From a virus: a stretch of 64,000 nt of DNA. Below the pieces are notes generated by a model, which was not told the DNA's origin, ran no database searches, and was given only the letters and a program-made list of their open reading frames with translations. Within the stretch, counting starts at the first letter, position 1. Every line of letters starts with the position of its first letter. Positions 34,390 through 43,168 of this stretch are shown piece after piece. Location: the IMG/VR virus record IMGVR_UViG_3300028774_000007, positions 79,234 through 143,233 of that record. The stretch is one strand, 5' to 3'. The position numbers and the translations under genes were made by a program.

Positions 34390-35091
34390 TCAATCTACCC
34401 CATCGTATAAACTTGCAGATAAATCTTCGTCTAATTGCGAATCCTTAATTGCTTGAATCAGTTTTACCTTTGTTTCCCTACACATACTATATCCATATCC
34501 TTTGTAGCGTAATGCTCTCTCAAATGAACTAACAGGGTATGGCAGTATATTATCCGCTACTAATCTATGCTGTAGCAAGTGTTCAAAGAAATCCTTATGA
34601 TAAACAGTTTGATACTGGTCTGTTTCACCGTTAGCTATTTTGTAATAAGCGAATTTAGTTATAGTCCAATCAAACCGATTCATAACCTCTTCATAAAAAC
34701 CGAATGTTGACCTAATCAATTCTAAAACAACGTCATTATCTTTATGGTTATAGGCAATTACTTTGTCATTCTCATAACGTAACGTGTAATCCGAATCAGC
34801 TTTTATTAATAAATCTACTTCGTTGAATGCCGCTTCATCAAAGAAAAACATATCGATATCTTTAAATTTTTGCGACGTGAAGATGTTCTTAAAACAGCCA
34901 CCCGCAATAAAGCACCTATAACTTTTAAGATATTTATTGAGGAATTGCAACCCCATAAAACTTTCGGAAGATTTAGTTCTATATGTAGTCTCTGCGGCAT
35001 CCTTTTTAATAAAACCTTTAGGATTACCAAAAGGCTCAAACAAACCTAAGTCCTTATCTAAATCCATAAAATCATTAGTTACTCCAAACAT
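34390..35091 (-). CDS. CCA-adding/poly(A)-polymerase-like nucleotidyltransferase
   Basis: 233 residues. CFIAGGCFKNIF then KFKDIDMFFFDE is the GG...DxDhh active site of class II nucleotidyltransferases; VVLELIRSTFG and FDWTITKFAYY follow as in phage relatives. It may mend tRNA 3' ends or modify another nucleotide. Its four-base spacing to the DUF7666-like gene suggests one operon. It adds a second nucleotidyltransferase to the RNA-repair set. Confidence 0.72.
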   Translation of the reverse strand: MFGVTNDFMDLDKDLGLFEPFGNPKGFIKKDAAETTYRTKSSESFMGLQFLNKYLKSYRCFIAGGCFKNIFTSQKFKDIDMFFFDEAAFNEVDLLIKADSDYTLRYENDKVIAYNHKDNDVVLELIRSTFGFYEEVMNRFDWTITKFAYYKIANGETDQYQTVYHKDFFEHLLQHRLVADNILPYPVSSFERALRYKGYGYSMCRETKVKLIQAIKDSQLDEDLSASLYDGVD

Positions 35092-35861
35092 TAAGATTCC
35101 CTACATTTCTCTAAAATTAGGTAAACAGCCATATCTTTTGAGACACCTTCATCTACCATAGCTTTAGCAAATTTTTTAATTATATCAAAGTTTTTAGGAT
35201 GTAGTATTGTTGAAAAGGTTTCACTAAATCCTAAACTAACCATATATTCTTTAAATAAATGATGATGTGCGTTATAAACACTTTTATATTTATACACTAA
35301 TAAATACATTTCTAAAGAGTTTACTTCACGATACTGTGTTGCACATTGTAAAGACAAACAAAGTTCTAAAGATTTAAAGAAATCACTATATGTATCTTTA
35401 ATAGCTATTTCTTCTGTTAGAATAATAGATTTAGCTACAAGTACACAGCTTATTTTTTTACCAAAATAGTAATCGTGTGATTCAGAAATTTTACCGTAAT
35501 CTTTATATGTATTGCTATTAACGTCTACTAAAGCTTTACATTTAAAGTATCTACAATTATAATAATTACCAATAGAATAAAATACATGAGGCAATTCTTT
35601 ACAGAAATGAAAACCATTAGAACATAACTTAATAGGTCTATCATTTGTAATATCGGATTGCTTTCCTACCTCATACTGAAATTTACCATAGCAACGTAGG
35701 TCTAAATCCGTAGCTTTAAACCCTTCCACCCATTGCCAATCTTCTTGTGTTGTAGGAGAAGAAGTTAAAATACTTTTTTCTTCTGTTGTGTCACCTTTAA
35801 ATATTGGATTTTTATCATACTCTTTCATAGATTCTTTAACTTTATTTTTATCAAAAAACAT
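35091..35861 (-). CDS. Phage protein of the DUF7666-like type
   Basis: 256 residues. VEGFKATDLDLRCYGKFQYEVGK and KLCSNGFHFCKELPHVF form the recurrent 'GxKa...C..fqYevGk...C..GfHfC' motif of a phage family of unknown function. C-terminal half helical. AAAGGAG precedes the ATG. Confidence 0.6.
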   Translation of the reverse strand: MFFDKNKVKESMKEYDKNPIFKGDTTEEKSILTSSPTTQEDWQWVEGFKATDLDLRCYGKFQYEVGKQSDITNDRPIKLCSNGFHFCKELPHVFYSIGNYYNCRYFKCKALVDVNSNTYKDYGKISESHDYYFGKKISCVLVAKSIILTEEIAIKDTYSDFFKSLELCLSLQCATQYREVNSLEMYLLVYKYKSVYNAHHHLFKEYMVSLGFSETFSTILHPKNFDIIKKFAKAMVDEGVSKDMAVYLILEKCRES

Positions 35862-35997
35862 GTGTTTCTCCTTTTATGTATTATATTTATTTGTTATTAG
35901 GAATGGGACGAAAGATGCGTATAAGATAAGAGGGGCGAACTCTCTTAAAATCATTGTTTTGCTCATATCAAATATGGCTTAAACGTTGATAAAAAGT

Positions 35998-36084
35998 TAG
36001 CATAGAATTACCACCCCCTTTTTGGCACTTAGACCATATAAACATTAGCGTAACTTGCGAAATAGGGTCTAGCATAGAATTACC
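35998..36084 (-). repeat. Two 15-base direct repeats in intergenic space
   Basis: GGTAATTCTATGCTA on the minus strand at 35998-36012 and 36070-36084, 72 bases apart, in the 250-base gap 35862-36108. TTCTATGCTA could serve as an extended -10-like element; no sigma-A -35 is near. No gene seen here. Confidence 0.45.
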
Positions 36085-36108
36085 GCCCTCATAAAATCCA
36101 ATGAAACA

Positions 36109-37233
36109 TTAGTCTCTTATTAAACTGTCTATATATTCGGCATAATTTTCATCAGCATCAAATGGCGGTTTATCACTATCTTTATAAGTAATTGATTGAA
36201 TAAACTTTAATCTTGTTTCTATAAAAGTAATATCCTTAACGTAGGGAATTTCAGATACATAGACAAGTCCTAAATGATTTAAGGTTGAACCCTTGATTTC
36301 TTTATACTTAATGAATTTAGTGTAGATTTTTTCATCGTCGATGAACGTTCTACTTGTCCATTTATCAACAGGAATCCAAATTGATTCAATTAATCTGCCT
36401 TTAAGATATAGGTTTTTCACTTCGACCTTTACAGCTTGTGGGAAATTACCCTCAAAGGTATTACCAGTTAGCATATGTGACCTTATATAGCCACAGCTAG
36501 GATTATAGTAGCAGTCCTTCATAGCTTTCATGTAACGGTCAAATCCATCCCATCTGACAGCAGAAACGGGGATATAGTCTTTACAAATAACGTTCTCATT
36601 TAAGTTTACATTAGGGTTAACGCACAACGTTACATTTTTTTCTTTTTTGACCAGTCTGCAAATTGTGCCGACCCCATCAACATATCCAGCATTGATACAA
36701 CTATTGCATTTTAAATTAATATCGATATCTCTGTAATCACATGTATTACAGATATTTTTGTTAAGATATTTATTAATAATTGCTACACAGCCCTCGCGAC
36801 CAGTTGCATATTCAAAATTATCAAAGAAGAATACAAATTTTTTAGGAATTTTGTAGGTGTTCGCAAGATATGAATAAGTATAGATATCATCCTTATCTTC
36901 TTTAGCATCGACAAGGATTGGTTTCCATGCAATATCATAACTGTCATAATATGGAGCATAGGCATTATACATTCTTCTTGTTTGTGGAATAGTAGCTTGT
37001 ACTGGCAACGAATTAATGTATTCTTCGCATTTTTTAAAAGCTGTGCGTGGATTACCGTCTTCTATTAAAAAGGTTGCATCTTTTGGCTGATAGTGTAATC
37101 CATCACTACCATTATTTTTGTAATAATACCCATAAGCGCTTTCAATACTTTCATCTATATTAATAAGTCTAGGTATAAATTTTCTAACTAATGTTGCTTT
37201 TTCAAGTTCGGGTATATAAGCTAATTTTCCCAT
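36109..37233 (-). CDS. Hypothetical protein with Cys cluster, 374 residues
   Basis: Not recognised. Central CNTCDYRDIDINLKCNSC (near 163-180) plus nearby Cys looks like a zinc site, and CKDYIPVSAVRWDGFDRY follows. No transmembrane segment. Starts at ATG 37231-37233 with AAAGGAG, downstream of its own promoter at 37273-37301. Confidence 0.6.
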   Translation of the reverse strand: MGKLAYIPELEKATLVRKFIPRLINIDESIESAYGYYYKNNGSDGLHYQPKDATFLIEDGNPRTAFKKCEEYINSLPVQATIPQTRRMYNAYAPYYDSYDIAWKPILVDAKEDKDDIYTYSYLANTYKIPKKFVFFFDNFEYATGREGCVAIINKYLNKNICNTCDYRDIDINLKCNSCINAGYVDGVGTICRLVKKEKNVTLCVNPNVNLNENVICKDYIPVSAVRWDGFDRYMKAMKDCYYNPSCGYIRSHMLTGNTFEGNFPQAVKVEVKNLYLKGRLIESIWIPVDKWTSRTFIDDEKIYTKFIKYKEIKGSTLNHLGLVYVSEIPYVKDITFIETRLKFIQSITYKDSDKPPFDADENYAEYIDSLIRD

Positions 37234-37272
37234 TTCTCTTTCTCCTTTTATTGTGTCTTATCTTGTAGATGT

Positions 37273-37301
37273 ATTATACCTTAGATTTGTTTATTTGTCA
37301 A
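37273..37301 (-). promoter_or_regulatory. Sigma-A type promoter inside a gene end
   Basis: Minus strand TTGACA (37296-37301), 17-base spacer, TATAAT (37273-37278). The -35 hexamer overlaps the last codons (LDK-stop) of the gene at 37291-37701. Confidence 0.85.
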
Positions 37302-37701
37302 GTAATATAACAAATTCTTTTAGTCTATTTATCTCGTTATTTAAAATATCAGTTACTAATAAAATATCTTTATCATTCATTGATTTATTTTTAAATTGTT
37401 TTGCTTCTTTTAAAAAATATCTTAGTGTAGCATTCGTTTTATTCCAAGTCCAATTTTCACCCAATGGGCTAGTATCCATATTAATTACTTTGCTATTATA
37501 TTTATTAAAAGCTATATAAATATTCGGAAGATAACCTTGCAATATATTATCTTCCGAAATGTGACCACCACAACAATACAACGTTTTGTATCCTTTTCTA
37601 TTTAGAATACAAATAATATCCGAAATATTATCATCAATCTCTGCTTTATATTGATAGCTATGATTACAACTCTTATCCCAACATACAGTACATACTTTCA
37701 A
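37291..37701 (-). CDS. Hypothetical phage protein, 136 residues
   Basis: N-terminal CTVCWDKSC and a following RKGYKTLYCCGGH motif, recurrent in phage proteins with a 'GY.T.yCC.GH' signature of unknown role. C-terminal half helical. Confidence 0.6.
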   Translation of the reverse strand: MKVCTVCWDKSCNHSYQYKAEIDDNISDIICILNRKGYKTLYCCGGHISEDNILQGYLPNIYIAFNKYNSKVINMDTSPLGENWTWNKTNATLRYFLKEAKQFKNKSMNDKDILLVTDILNNEINRLKEFVILLDK

Positions 37702-37753
37702 AATATCACCACCTTATTTTATATTATATGCAATTTAAAATAAATTATGATTA

Positions 37754-38044
37754 TTATCTATAGGAATATGGTTCGCCGTCGGTATCACCGTATACTATGT
37801 AATTGACAACATATTTAATTGTTAAAAAGCCACCGCAAATTAAAAACAATGCAAGTAAGCAATTAATACACGGCACGAAACAAGGAAGTGAAAACATTAG
37901 CTTCTCCCAAAAAGATACACTTTTTGTTGCCTTTTTGAACTTTTCATTTTGACGTTGCAAACTAACGCAAGTACCTTTTAAGACAATAAACGCTATTATT
38001 AAAGTAATAATTGTGCTAATGATATAGAACATTAAAAATTCCAT
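37754..38044 (-). CDS. Membrane protein, 96 residues
   Basis: Two membrane helices (about 4-24 and 58-82) joined by a basic linker. Its N-terminus MEFLMFYIISTIITLIIAF is nearly repeated in the gene at 39846-40142, so the two are paralogues. Unknown function. Confidence 0.6.
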   Translation of the reverse strand: MEFLMFYIISTIITLIIAFIVLKGTCVSLQRQNEKFKKATKSVSFWEKLMFSLPCFVPCINCLLALFLICGGFLTIKYVVNYIVYGDTDGEPYSYR

Positions 38045-38057
38045 TTGAATTTCTCCT

Positions 38058-38375
38058 TTAATTTTTATCTATTTTTTGACCGCATTTCATGCAGTAATCT
38101 TCGCCTATCTCTAGTGCATGACCACACCGCTTACAGTGTAATGTAAATTTCAATAAATCATCTGCACCGCCATCATCATGAATAAAAACACTACTTAACC
38201 CTAATCCAGAAACTGGTTTTTCGGATATTTGTTTTGAAATGCAATCAATGATTTCTTGATGATTATTGATTTCATTTGTAAAATCGTATATCCTATTTTG
38301 TTCTTCCAATGACTTAAATGTATCAATTCCTATTTGCTGTAGTTTTATATATTTTTTTAGATTTTCTTCGTTCAT
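38058..38375 (-). CDS. Protein with C-terminal zinc ribbon, 105 residues
   Basis: Helical N-terminus, then CKRCGHALEIGEDYCMKCG zinc ribbon. Similar ribbon to 31485-31703. Unknown partner. Confidence 0.6.
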   Translation of the reverse strand: MNEENLKKYIKLQQIGIDTFKSLEEQNRIYDFTNEINNHQEIIDCISKQISEKPVSGLGLSSVFIHDDGGADDLLKFTLHCKRCGHALEIGEDYCMKCGQKIDKN

Positions 38376-38404
38376 CTTGTTTCTCCTTTCATTTGGTTTT
38401 GTTA

Positions 38405-38620
38405 TTATATTTTACCAAAATTTATATTAAATAACATTGACATTCCATAATCTCTTAACTTAAAAACTTTATTTTCTTCGCTTGCTTTATTTTTCTTTTC
38501 ATCTGGCATATCGTCACCATGCATGGTACACAGTCCACTGTCCTCATACTTGCAACTACCCATAACTGTCGCGTAGGGGCACTCCGTACCCTCAATGTAA
38601 CAAAAATTACCCATTGCCAT
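38405..38620 (-). CDS. Cys-rich small protein, 71 residues
   Basis: CYIEGTECPYATVMGSCKYEDSGLC gives four Cys in the first 31 residues, a likely metal site; charged tail. Unknown. Confidence 0.55.
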   Translation of the reverse strand: MAMGNFCYIEGTECPYATVMGSCKYEDSGLCTMHGDDMPDEKKNKASEENKVFKLRDYGMSMLFNINFGKI

Positions 38621-38728
38621 GACATTTACCCCTTTAATTCATTGTATTATTTTATCATGATTTTTAGATGCCCTAGAAGGCTCTGTATGACACGATAATT
38701 TTGGGTATAAGATTACCCTACCCCCTAT

Positions 38729-38751
38729 AAAAAAGTGTCTCCTGTGGACAC
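38729..38751 (-). terminator. Rho-independent terminator
   Basis: Minus strand GTGTC-CACAGGA-GACAC followed by TTTTTT. Lies downstream of the gene at 38805-39146. Confidence 0.65.
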
Positions 38752-38804
38752 GATTTCACTAAAATCTACCGAATTTGAAAAATTTTGAGAATAAAATCAA
38801 AGTT

Positions 38805-39146
38805 TCATCGAATTGCTTTTACAGCGAAAGACAACTCTTGTCTTTTTTGGTTTACTTGTATAATTTCTTCTCTTAATTTTTTAAACTTGTTTTGTTTATT
38901 ATTATTTCTAGCAGAAATTCTGCCAACACATTCTGTACTCCCCCAAAAGATACAATAAACCTTATTATTTTTAGTAGTATCAATCCATATCAAAGGAATT
39001 TGAGATAAAATAATTTTCCTTCCATCGATATTATATTTTGAAAAATTGTCATTAATAAAATACGATGGACTATGTGGGCAAATATCCTTATTCCAATTAT
39101 CATTAAAATCAATCAAAATTTCTGACAAATATATCACCTTCTTCAA
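38805..39146 (-). CDS. Hypothetical protein, 113 residues
   Basis: Not recognised. Beta-rich centre (GRKIILSQIPLIWIDTTK), basic helical tail. Confidence 0.5.
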   Translation of the reverse strand: MKKVIYLSEILIDFNDNWNKDICPHSPSYFINDNFSKYNIDGRKIILSQIPLIWIDTTKNNKVYCIFWGSTECVGRISARNNNKQNKFKKLREEIIQVNQKRQELSFAVKAIR

Positions 39147-39166
39147 ACAAAACTAAACTTTTATTT

Positions 39167-39313
39167 TTACGAAAAAAAATAATTTTGGGTACAAATTAAA
39201 AAAATTACTATACTACCAACTGTATAGCCAAACAAATATTGATATTTTTCTGAAACATGATTTCGTAATATCGCTCCAATGACAATTAATATAAAAGCAA
39301 TAAATAAAAACAT
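39167..39313 (-). CDS. Small membrane protein, 48 residues
   Basis: ATG 39311-39313 after AAGGAT, overlapping no neighbour; two hydrophobic stretches (MFLFIAFILIVIGAIL and GYTVGSIVIFLIC). Confidence 0.55.
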   Translation of the reverse strand: MFLFIAFILIVIGAILRNHVSEKYQYLFGYTVGSIVIFLICTQNYFFS

Positions 39314-39316
39314 TGT

Positions 39317-39865
39317 TTATCCTTCCTCATCTGGTGTATTCATTATGTCAATTAAAATATTAGTAGCATATTCAAGATAATTTAAGTCCGATATTAAAGA
39401 TGATTGAAATGTTGGATATTGATTTTTATCATAATAGCATAATCCATTTTCATCTGGCTTTAAATTTATATTACGATTAGGCATTTTAAGCGAGTAAATA
39501 AATTGGGTTAACATGAATTTTTCAAATTCGTTAAAATCACTTGTATCAATTTTAGCAATATCATCATCGATAACAGCTTCAATTACTTTAAACATGATTG
39601 GGGCTGAATGCGTAGCTGAAATAATTTCAAACCCAAATTCCTTCTTAAATCTGTATGGAATATAGTTTGTGCAATTTTTATCGATTTGGCTTAATACAGT
39701 CTTTAATCTTTTAGCTTTTTCTTTGTCTATTTTTTCCAAGCGAAACATAATTGCATTAAGATAAAACTTTTGAGAATCTTGTCTATAAGCCCTCAAAGCT
39801 AAACTTTGAATCTCTTGTAATTGTTTAGAAACTTCTGGTCTATAATTAATGGTAGTATCTCTCAT
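39317..39865 (-). CDS. Hypothetical protein, 182 residues
   Basis: ATG 39863-39865 behind AAGGAAGAG; overlaps the preceding gene by 20 bases. Helical (LQEIQSLALRAYRQDSQKFY), acidic C-terminus. Unknown. Confidence 0.55.
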   Translation of the reverse strand: MRDTTINYRPEVSKQLQEIQSLALRAYRQDSQKFYLNAIMFRLEKIDKEKAKRLKTVLSQIDKNCTNYIPYRFKKEFGFEIISATHSAPIMFKVIEAVIDDDIAKIDTSDFNEFEKFMLTQFIYSLKMPNRNINLKPDENGLCYYDKNQYPTFQSSLISDLNYLEYATNILIDIMNTPDEEG

Positions 39866-40142
39866 TTGTCTCTTCCTTCTTTTCTTTCCCATAAACGTCT
39901 ATTCTGACATCATTTTTAACGTCATCTTGACTAAATATAAGTATAATAATAATACCTATATTTATCAATGGCAAAAGAAGCATTAAATTATTAGCTATCT
40001 TTTCAGAAATTGTAATTTTTTTTTGCTTTTCTTTAAAATCTGGAAGTTCTCTCTTTAATTGATTGGATACTGATTTGATAATTATAGCTTTAATTAATAA
40101 AACTATAATTGTGCTGATAATGTAAAATATTAAAAAATCCAT
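39846..40142 (-). CDS. Membrane protein, 98 residues (paralogue of 37754-38044)
   Basis: MDFLIFYIISTIIVLLI first helix, basic linker, second helix around 50-70, charged tail. Same layout and N-terminal sequence as the gene at 37754, indicating duplication. Confidence 0.6.
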   Translation of the reverse strand: MDFLIFYIISTIIVLLIKAIIIKSVSNQLKRELPDFKEKQKKITISEKIANNLMLLLPLINIGIIIILIFSQDDVKNDVRIDVYGKEKKEETNERYYH

Positions 40143-40161
40143 TTGTCTATCATCCTTTCTT

Positions 40162-40317
40162 TTATTCTGCTTCTGTGATAATTCCGTAAGAAATTAATTG
40201 CTCATATTGTTTTATCGCATGAGGTACGGTAGTTTCCCAATATGCCCCACCTTTATTTAAAGACAATACCAGTTCCAAAATAAGTTCCTCTTTGCTCATT
40301 TGTTCGTCTTCATTCAT
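40162..40317 (-). CDS. Hypothetical protein, 51 residues
   Basis: ATG 40315-40317 after AAGGAGAAC; contains LILELVLSLNKGGAYWETT. Helical. Unknown. Confidence 0.55.
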   Translation of the reverse strand: MNEDEQMSKEELILELVLSLNKGGAYWETTVPHAIKQYEQLISYGIITEAE

Positions 40318-40319
40318 GA

Positions 40320-40643
40320 TTAGTTCTCCTTAATTTTATTTGATTTGCAAGTAATAATTAAACAATTGCAGTACTGTTCAAGTTCTTTGAAACCTTCAAA
40401 ATCTATATTATCTCTCTCTTGATTAGTATAGATGATGATATATTCATATTTTAGAATATATAAAGCCTTGACATATGATATAACATTAGATATCGAAATT
40501 TTACCACTTCCAATATTCCAAACGTTTCTACAAGGCGATAAGATATTTGGATTGTCTTGAACAAATGCTAAAGAATTTGAACTTGCGGTAATTAGGTCTT
40601 GTACCACTTTTGATTTATAGGGGCTACCCTCTAATATAAGCAT
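40320..40643 (-). CDS. Hypothetical protein, 107 residues
   Basis: Not recognised. Begins MLILEGSPYKSK; alternating strands and helices (YEYIIIYTNQ, CLIITCKSN) suggest a small alpha/beta domain. Four bases after the PurA-like stop. Confidence 0.5.
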   Translation of the reverse strand: MLILEGSPYKSKVVQDLITASSNSLAFVQDNPNILSPCRNVWNIGSGKISISNVISYVKALYILKYEYIIIYTNQERDNIDFEGFKELEQYCNCLIITCKSNKIKEN

Positions 40644-40647
40644 TGTT

Positions 40648-41865
40648 TTACCTCACAGTTTTAGTTATTTTAACTCTTGATGCACCCCATGATGCATACG
40701 TATGATTAAATTTAGAAAACTTTGAATCAACTGGAAGTCTATCATAATCTTTGCAACGAATAAATCCCCTAGTTTCATCAAGATGCGTAATTGCTATTGA
40801 AGTTTTGATTTCAAAGTCCACAATACTTAAATCATTCTTGATATTTTTCATCATTAAGTCTACGTCCAACTTGCCGTAGCGGATTGTATCTTGAAAGGGG
40901 TTCTGTATGTTCGTAGAATCGACTAAATCTTCGGCTATAAGTTTACTCTCGCATTCCGTTTCAAAGCGTCCTGCGCCGTGTCTGGTAGCGTAACTGCGCG
41001 TTACGTAGCACACTTCGATATCCTCACTGGTAAGTCCGTTGGCTTTCAAAATCTTGACGGGATTGGTAAGTCCAGTGTTGGATGGTGTAAGGTTAGGGAA
41101 GTAATCTGTGTTGTTTTGGTCAAGTAGTAGTCCCTGTGCGCCTTCAAACACAATGTTGTCATGACCATTTAACAATGATTTTTCTTGACTGTCATTAACG
41201 ATAATAACATGCTCTTTCATGAATTGAATATCTTTCATATAGTTGCTTATAATCTCGTTGTCATCATAAATTAAATGTTCCCATTTTGTATCTTTAATAT
41301 TTACGTTAAGTTCTGAAAGTCTTTTAGAGGTATAAATAGTTTTAATACGGTTCATCATTGAAGAAACATATGAATCCATCCACAGATTATCGCTGAAAAC
41401 TTTCTTTGCATTTAGGTTAAAAGTTTCATTTCTGTTACGAACAATTGTTTCAAAAATACCAGTGCCGCATGAGCCGTGTTTATCTCCACTACGTTGTTCT
41501 TCAACGATTTGATTAATCATCATATCATAAGGTGTAGTGATTAAGCATTTTTCATTTACGAATACCATAGGGGCACAGTCTATTAAATATCCCATATCTG
41601 ACAATTCGTTGTATTCTCTATGAAATAACATAGGGTTAACGATGTAATCCTCGCTCAAATAGGTTTCTGCATTTGCTAATGTACCAGAACCAAAATGGTT
41701 AAAAACGTGACGTTTACCATCTGGTGTGACAACAGTATGCCCTTTTTGTGCGCCACCATTGTGACAAACTACAATTGTATTTGGGCTAGTTGAGAAATAA
41801 TCTGTCATTAATCCTTTGCCCTCATCACCGAAATTTGCTCCAATAACGATTTTAATTTTTTTCAT
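40648..41865 (-). CDS. Adenylosuccinate synthetase-family protein (PurA/PurZ-like)
   Basis: 405 residues from ATG 41863-41865. IGANFGDEGKGLMTDYF is the GDEGKG P-loop of the family (W replaced by F), CHNGGAQKGHTV the substrate-binding segment, FEGAQGLLLD the GAQG motif, then SNTGL and SYATRHGAGRFETE. The family joins aspartate to IMP with GTP; phage relatives (PurZ) act on dGMP for 2-aminoadenine DNA. The catalytic Asp of GDEGKG is kept. The divergence leaves the substrate open; no DatZ or DpoZ partner is seen. Confidence 0.8.
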   Translation of the reverse strand: MKKIKIVIGANFGDEGKGLMTDYFSTSPNTIVVCHNGGAQKGHTVVTPDGKRHVFNHFGSGTLANAETYLSEDYIVNPMLFHREYNELSDMGYLIDCAPMVFVNEKCLITTPYDMMINQIVEEQRSGDKHGSCGTGIFETIVRNRNETFNLNAKKVFSDNLWMDSYVSSMMNRIKTIYTSKRLSELNVNIKDTKWEHLIYDDNEIISNYMKDIQFMKEHVIIVNDSQEKSLLNGHDNIVFEGAQGLLLDQNNTDYFPNLTPSNTGLTNPVKILKANGLTSEDIEVCYVTRSYATRHGAGRFETECESKLIAEDLVDSTNIQNPFQDTIRYGKLDVDLMMKNIKNDLSIVDFEIKTSIAITHLDETRGFIRCKDYDRLPVDSKFSKFNHTYASWGASRVKITKTVR

Positions 41866-41902
41866 TTTAATTACCTCTCTAATTCTTTTATCTTGTGTAT
41901 TA

Positions 41903-41931
41903 ATTATACAACAAAAAAATAGATTTGTCAA
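41903..41931 (-). promoter_or_regulatory. Sigma-A type promoter fused to a terminator
   Basis: Minus strand TTGACA (41926-41931), 17-base spacer, TATAAT (41903-41908). The -35 and most of the spacer form the descending arm of the terminator at 41915-41952. Confidence 0.85.
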
Positions 41932-41952
41932 GTAATTGACAAATCTATTTTT
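41915..41952 (-). terminator. Rho-independent terminator with 17-bp perfect stem
   Basis: Arms 41915-41931 and 41936-41952, loop TTAC on the minus strand, followed by T-run. Ends the vWA gene transcript and contains the next promoter's -35. Confidence 0.82.
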
Positions 41953-41967
41953 AAATTAATTATTTAA

Positions 41968-42903
41968 TTAAAATTCGACTAAACCAGAAGATGTATCGGT
42001 AGTTTTTAGTCCAGAAATTGCTCTCTTGACCGTCAAACTAGTTGAGCCATCCCAACTTGATACAATCTTATCAATGCTTTCTCCTGCATACGCTTGAAGA
42101 ATAGACACGATAATTTCGGAAATCTTAGTATAGTCATCAACAGGAATTGCATTCTGTCCCATAAGGGATGACCACTTTTCAATAACCTTATCTCTGTTGC
42201 CGTGGTTTCTGATATAATTACCCTGTTCGATAATCAAATGATAAACTTCCCATTTCTTAGAAACTTCATCCAAAAGTTCCTCTGCGGTATAGCTGTCCAC
42301 TTGAACATCGTCGCCAATGAATTTCTTAATCTGTTCCTTAGTCAAACGAGGTGTTGGGCATTCATCACCAATAGTGAATAAGATACCCTTTTTACCACGT
42401 TTTTCGTAGTTATCGCTTACGATATGATTAGCGGCATAATACCATGCGCCAATGTAACCCTCGGAATCGTTGCCACCGCCACAGCTTTCGTAGTAAATTT
42501 CCTGCAATGCTTCTGCAATTTTGATATCAGATTCAAATTGAGAAATCTGAATTGGTGCTTTATCGTATACGAAATCACCAATACCACCAAAAGCAATCTG
42601 TGCATCTGTGATAGGTTTTCGACTGTATACTTCTGTAACAAGAGTATCTAATCCTTTAATTACCTCTGTAATTACTCCTGCCATTGAGCCTGTGACATCG
42701 AGACCAATAAAAATTGGTGTACTATTTGGATACTCTGCGCTATCCCTTGATTCTCTTAGCTTGAATTTTAGCGGATTTAATGAATCTTTTAACCCCGTAG
42801 ATTTATAAACAGAACTTACAGTTGCCGCGGTGACACTTTTTACACCAGTTGATTTAGAATAGGTATCCCATGCAGAACTAGTCCAACTGCCTTTTGAAGA
42901 CAT
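41968..42903 (-). CDS. vWA-domain protein, 311 residues
   Basis: FIGLDVTGSMAG (D69, T71, S73) is a MIDAS metal site, with GGIGDFVYDKAP and ILFTIGDECPTP as later vWA strands. Unlike the Ro-like protein it lacks the helical ring. Related vWA proteins occur in phages next to ATPases or ubiquitin-like systems; partner unknown here. Single-gene unit between promoter 42948 and terminator 41915. Confidence 0.75.
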   Translation of the reverse strand: MSSKGSWTSSAWDTYSKSTGVKSVTAATVSSVYKSTGLKDSLNPLKFKLRESRDSAEYPNSTPIFIGLDVTGSMAGVITEVIKGLDTLVTEVYSRKPITDAQIAFGGIGDFVYDKAPIQISQFESDIKIAEALQEIYYESCGGGNDSEGYIGAWYYAANHIVSDNYEKRGKKGILFTIGDECPTPRLTKEQIKKFIGDDVQVDSYTAEELLDEVSKKWEVYHLIIEQGNYIRNHGNRDKVIEKWSSLMGQNAIPVDDYTKISEIIVSILQAYAGESIDKIVSSWDGSTSLTVKRAISGLKTTDTSSGLVEF

Positions 42904-42947
42904 TTGTCATTACCCCTTTAAATTTATTTATTTTTTAATCTATATAT

Positions 42948-42976
42948 ATTATAGTACTATTAATACTATTTGTCAA
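42948..42976 (-). promoter_or_regulatory. Sigma-A type promoter
   Basis: Minus strand TTGACA (42971-42976), 17-base spacer, TATAAT (42948-42953). Confidence 0.87.
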
Positions 42977-43008
42977 GTAATTAAGAATTTTATTTTTAAT
43001 TAATTAAA

Positions 43009-43167
43009 TTAATTATCTTTTATCGGACAATACCCAACGTCTTCTTTGCAATGCTTGAAGCCGCAAGTACATATTGGATAGCTAGTAGTTCCCCAATAGT
43101 CCTCTTTGCTTGAAAGATAAGGGCATTTATCCTTACTTATTTTAGAATCTCCGTTGTCATTACCCAT
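43009..43167 (-). CDS. Cys-rich small protein, 52 residues
   Basis: ATG 43165-43167 after AGGAT; Cys pattern CPYL...CTCGFKHCKED..YCPI suggests metal binding. One base from the upstream gene. Confidence 0.55.
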   Translation of the reverse strand: MGNDNGDSKISKDKCPYLSSKEDYWGTTSYPICTCGFKHCKEDVGYCPIKDN

Positions 43168-43168
43168 A

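Noticed and set aside
40648-41865. Call of PurZ and a 2-aminoadenine genome
   Set aside because: No DatZ, MazZ or DpoZ seen and the catalytic Asp region is kept; only a family-level call is safe.
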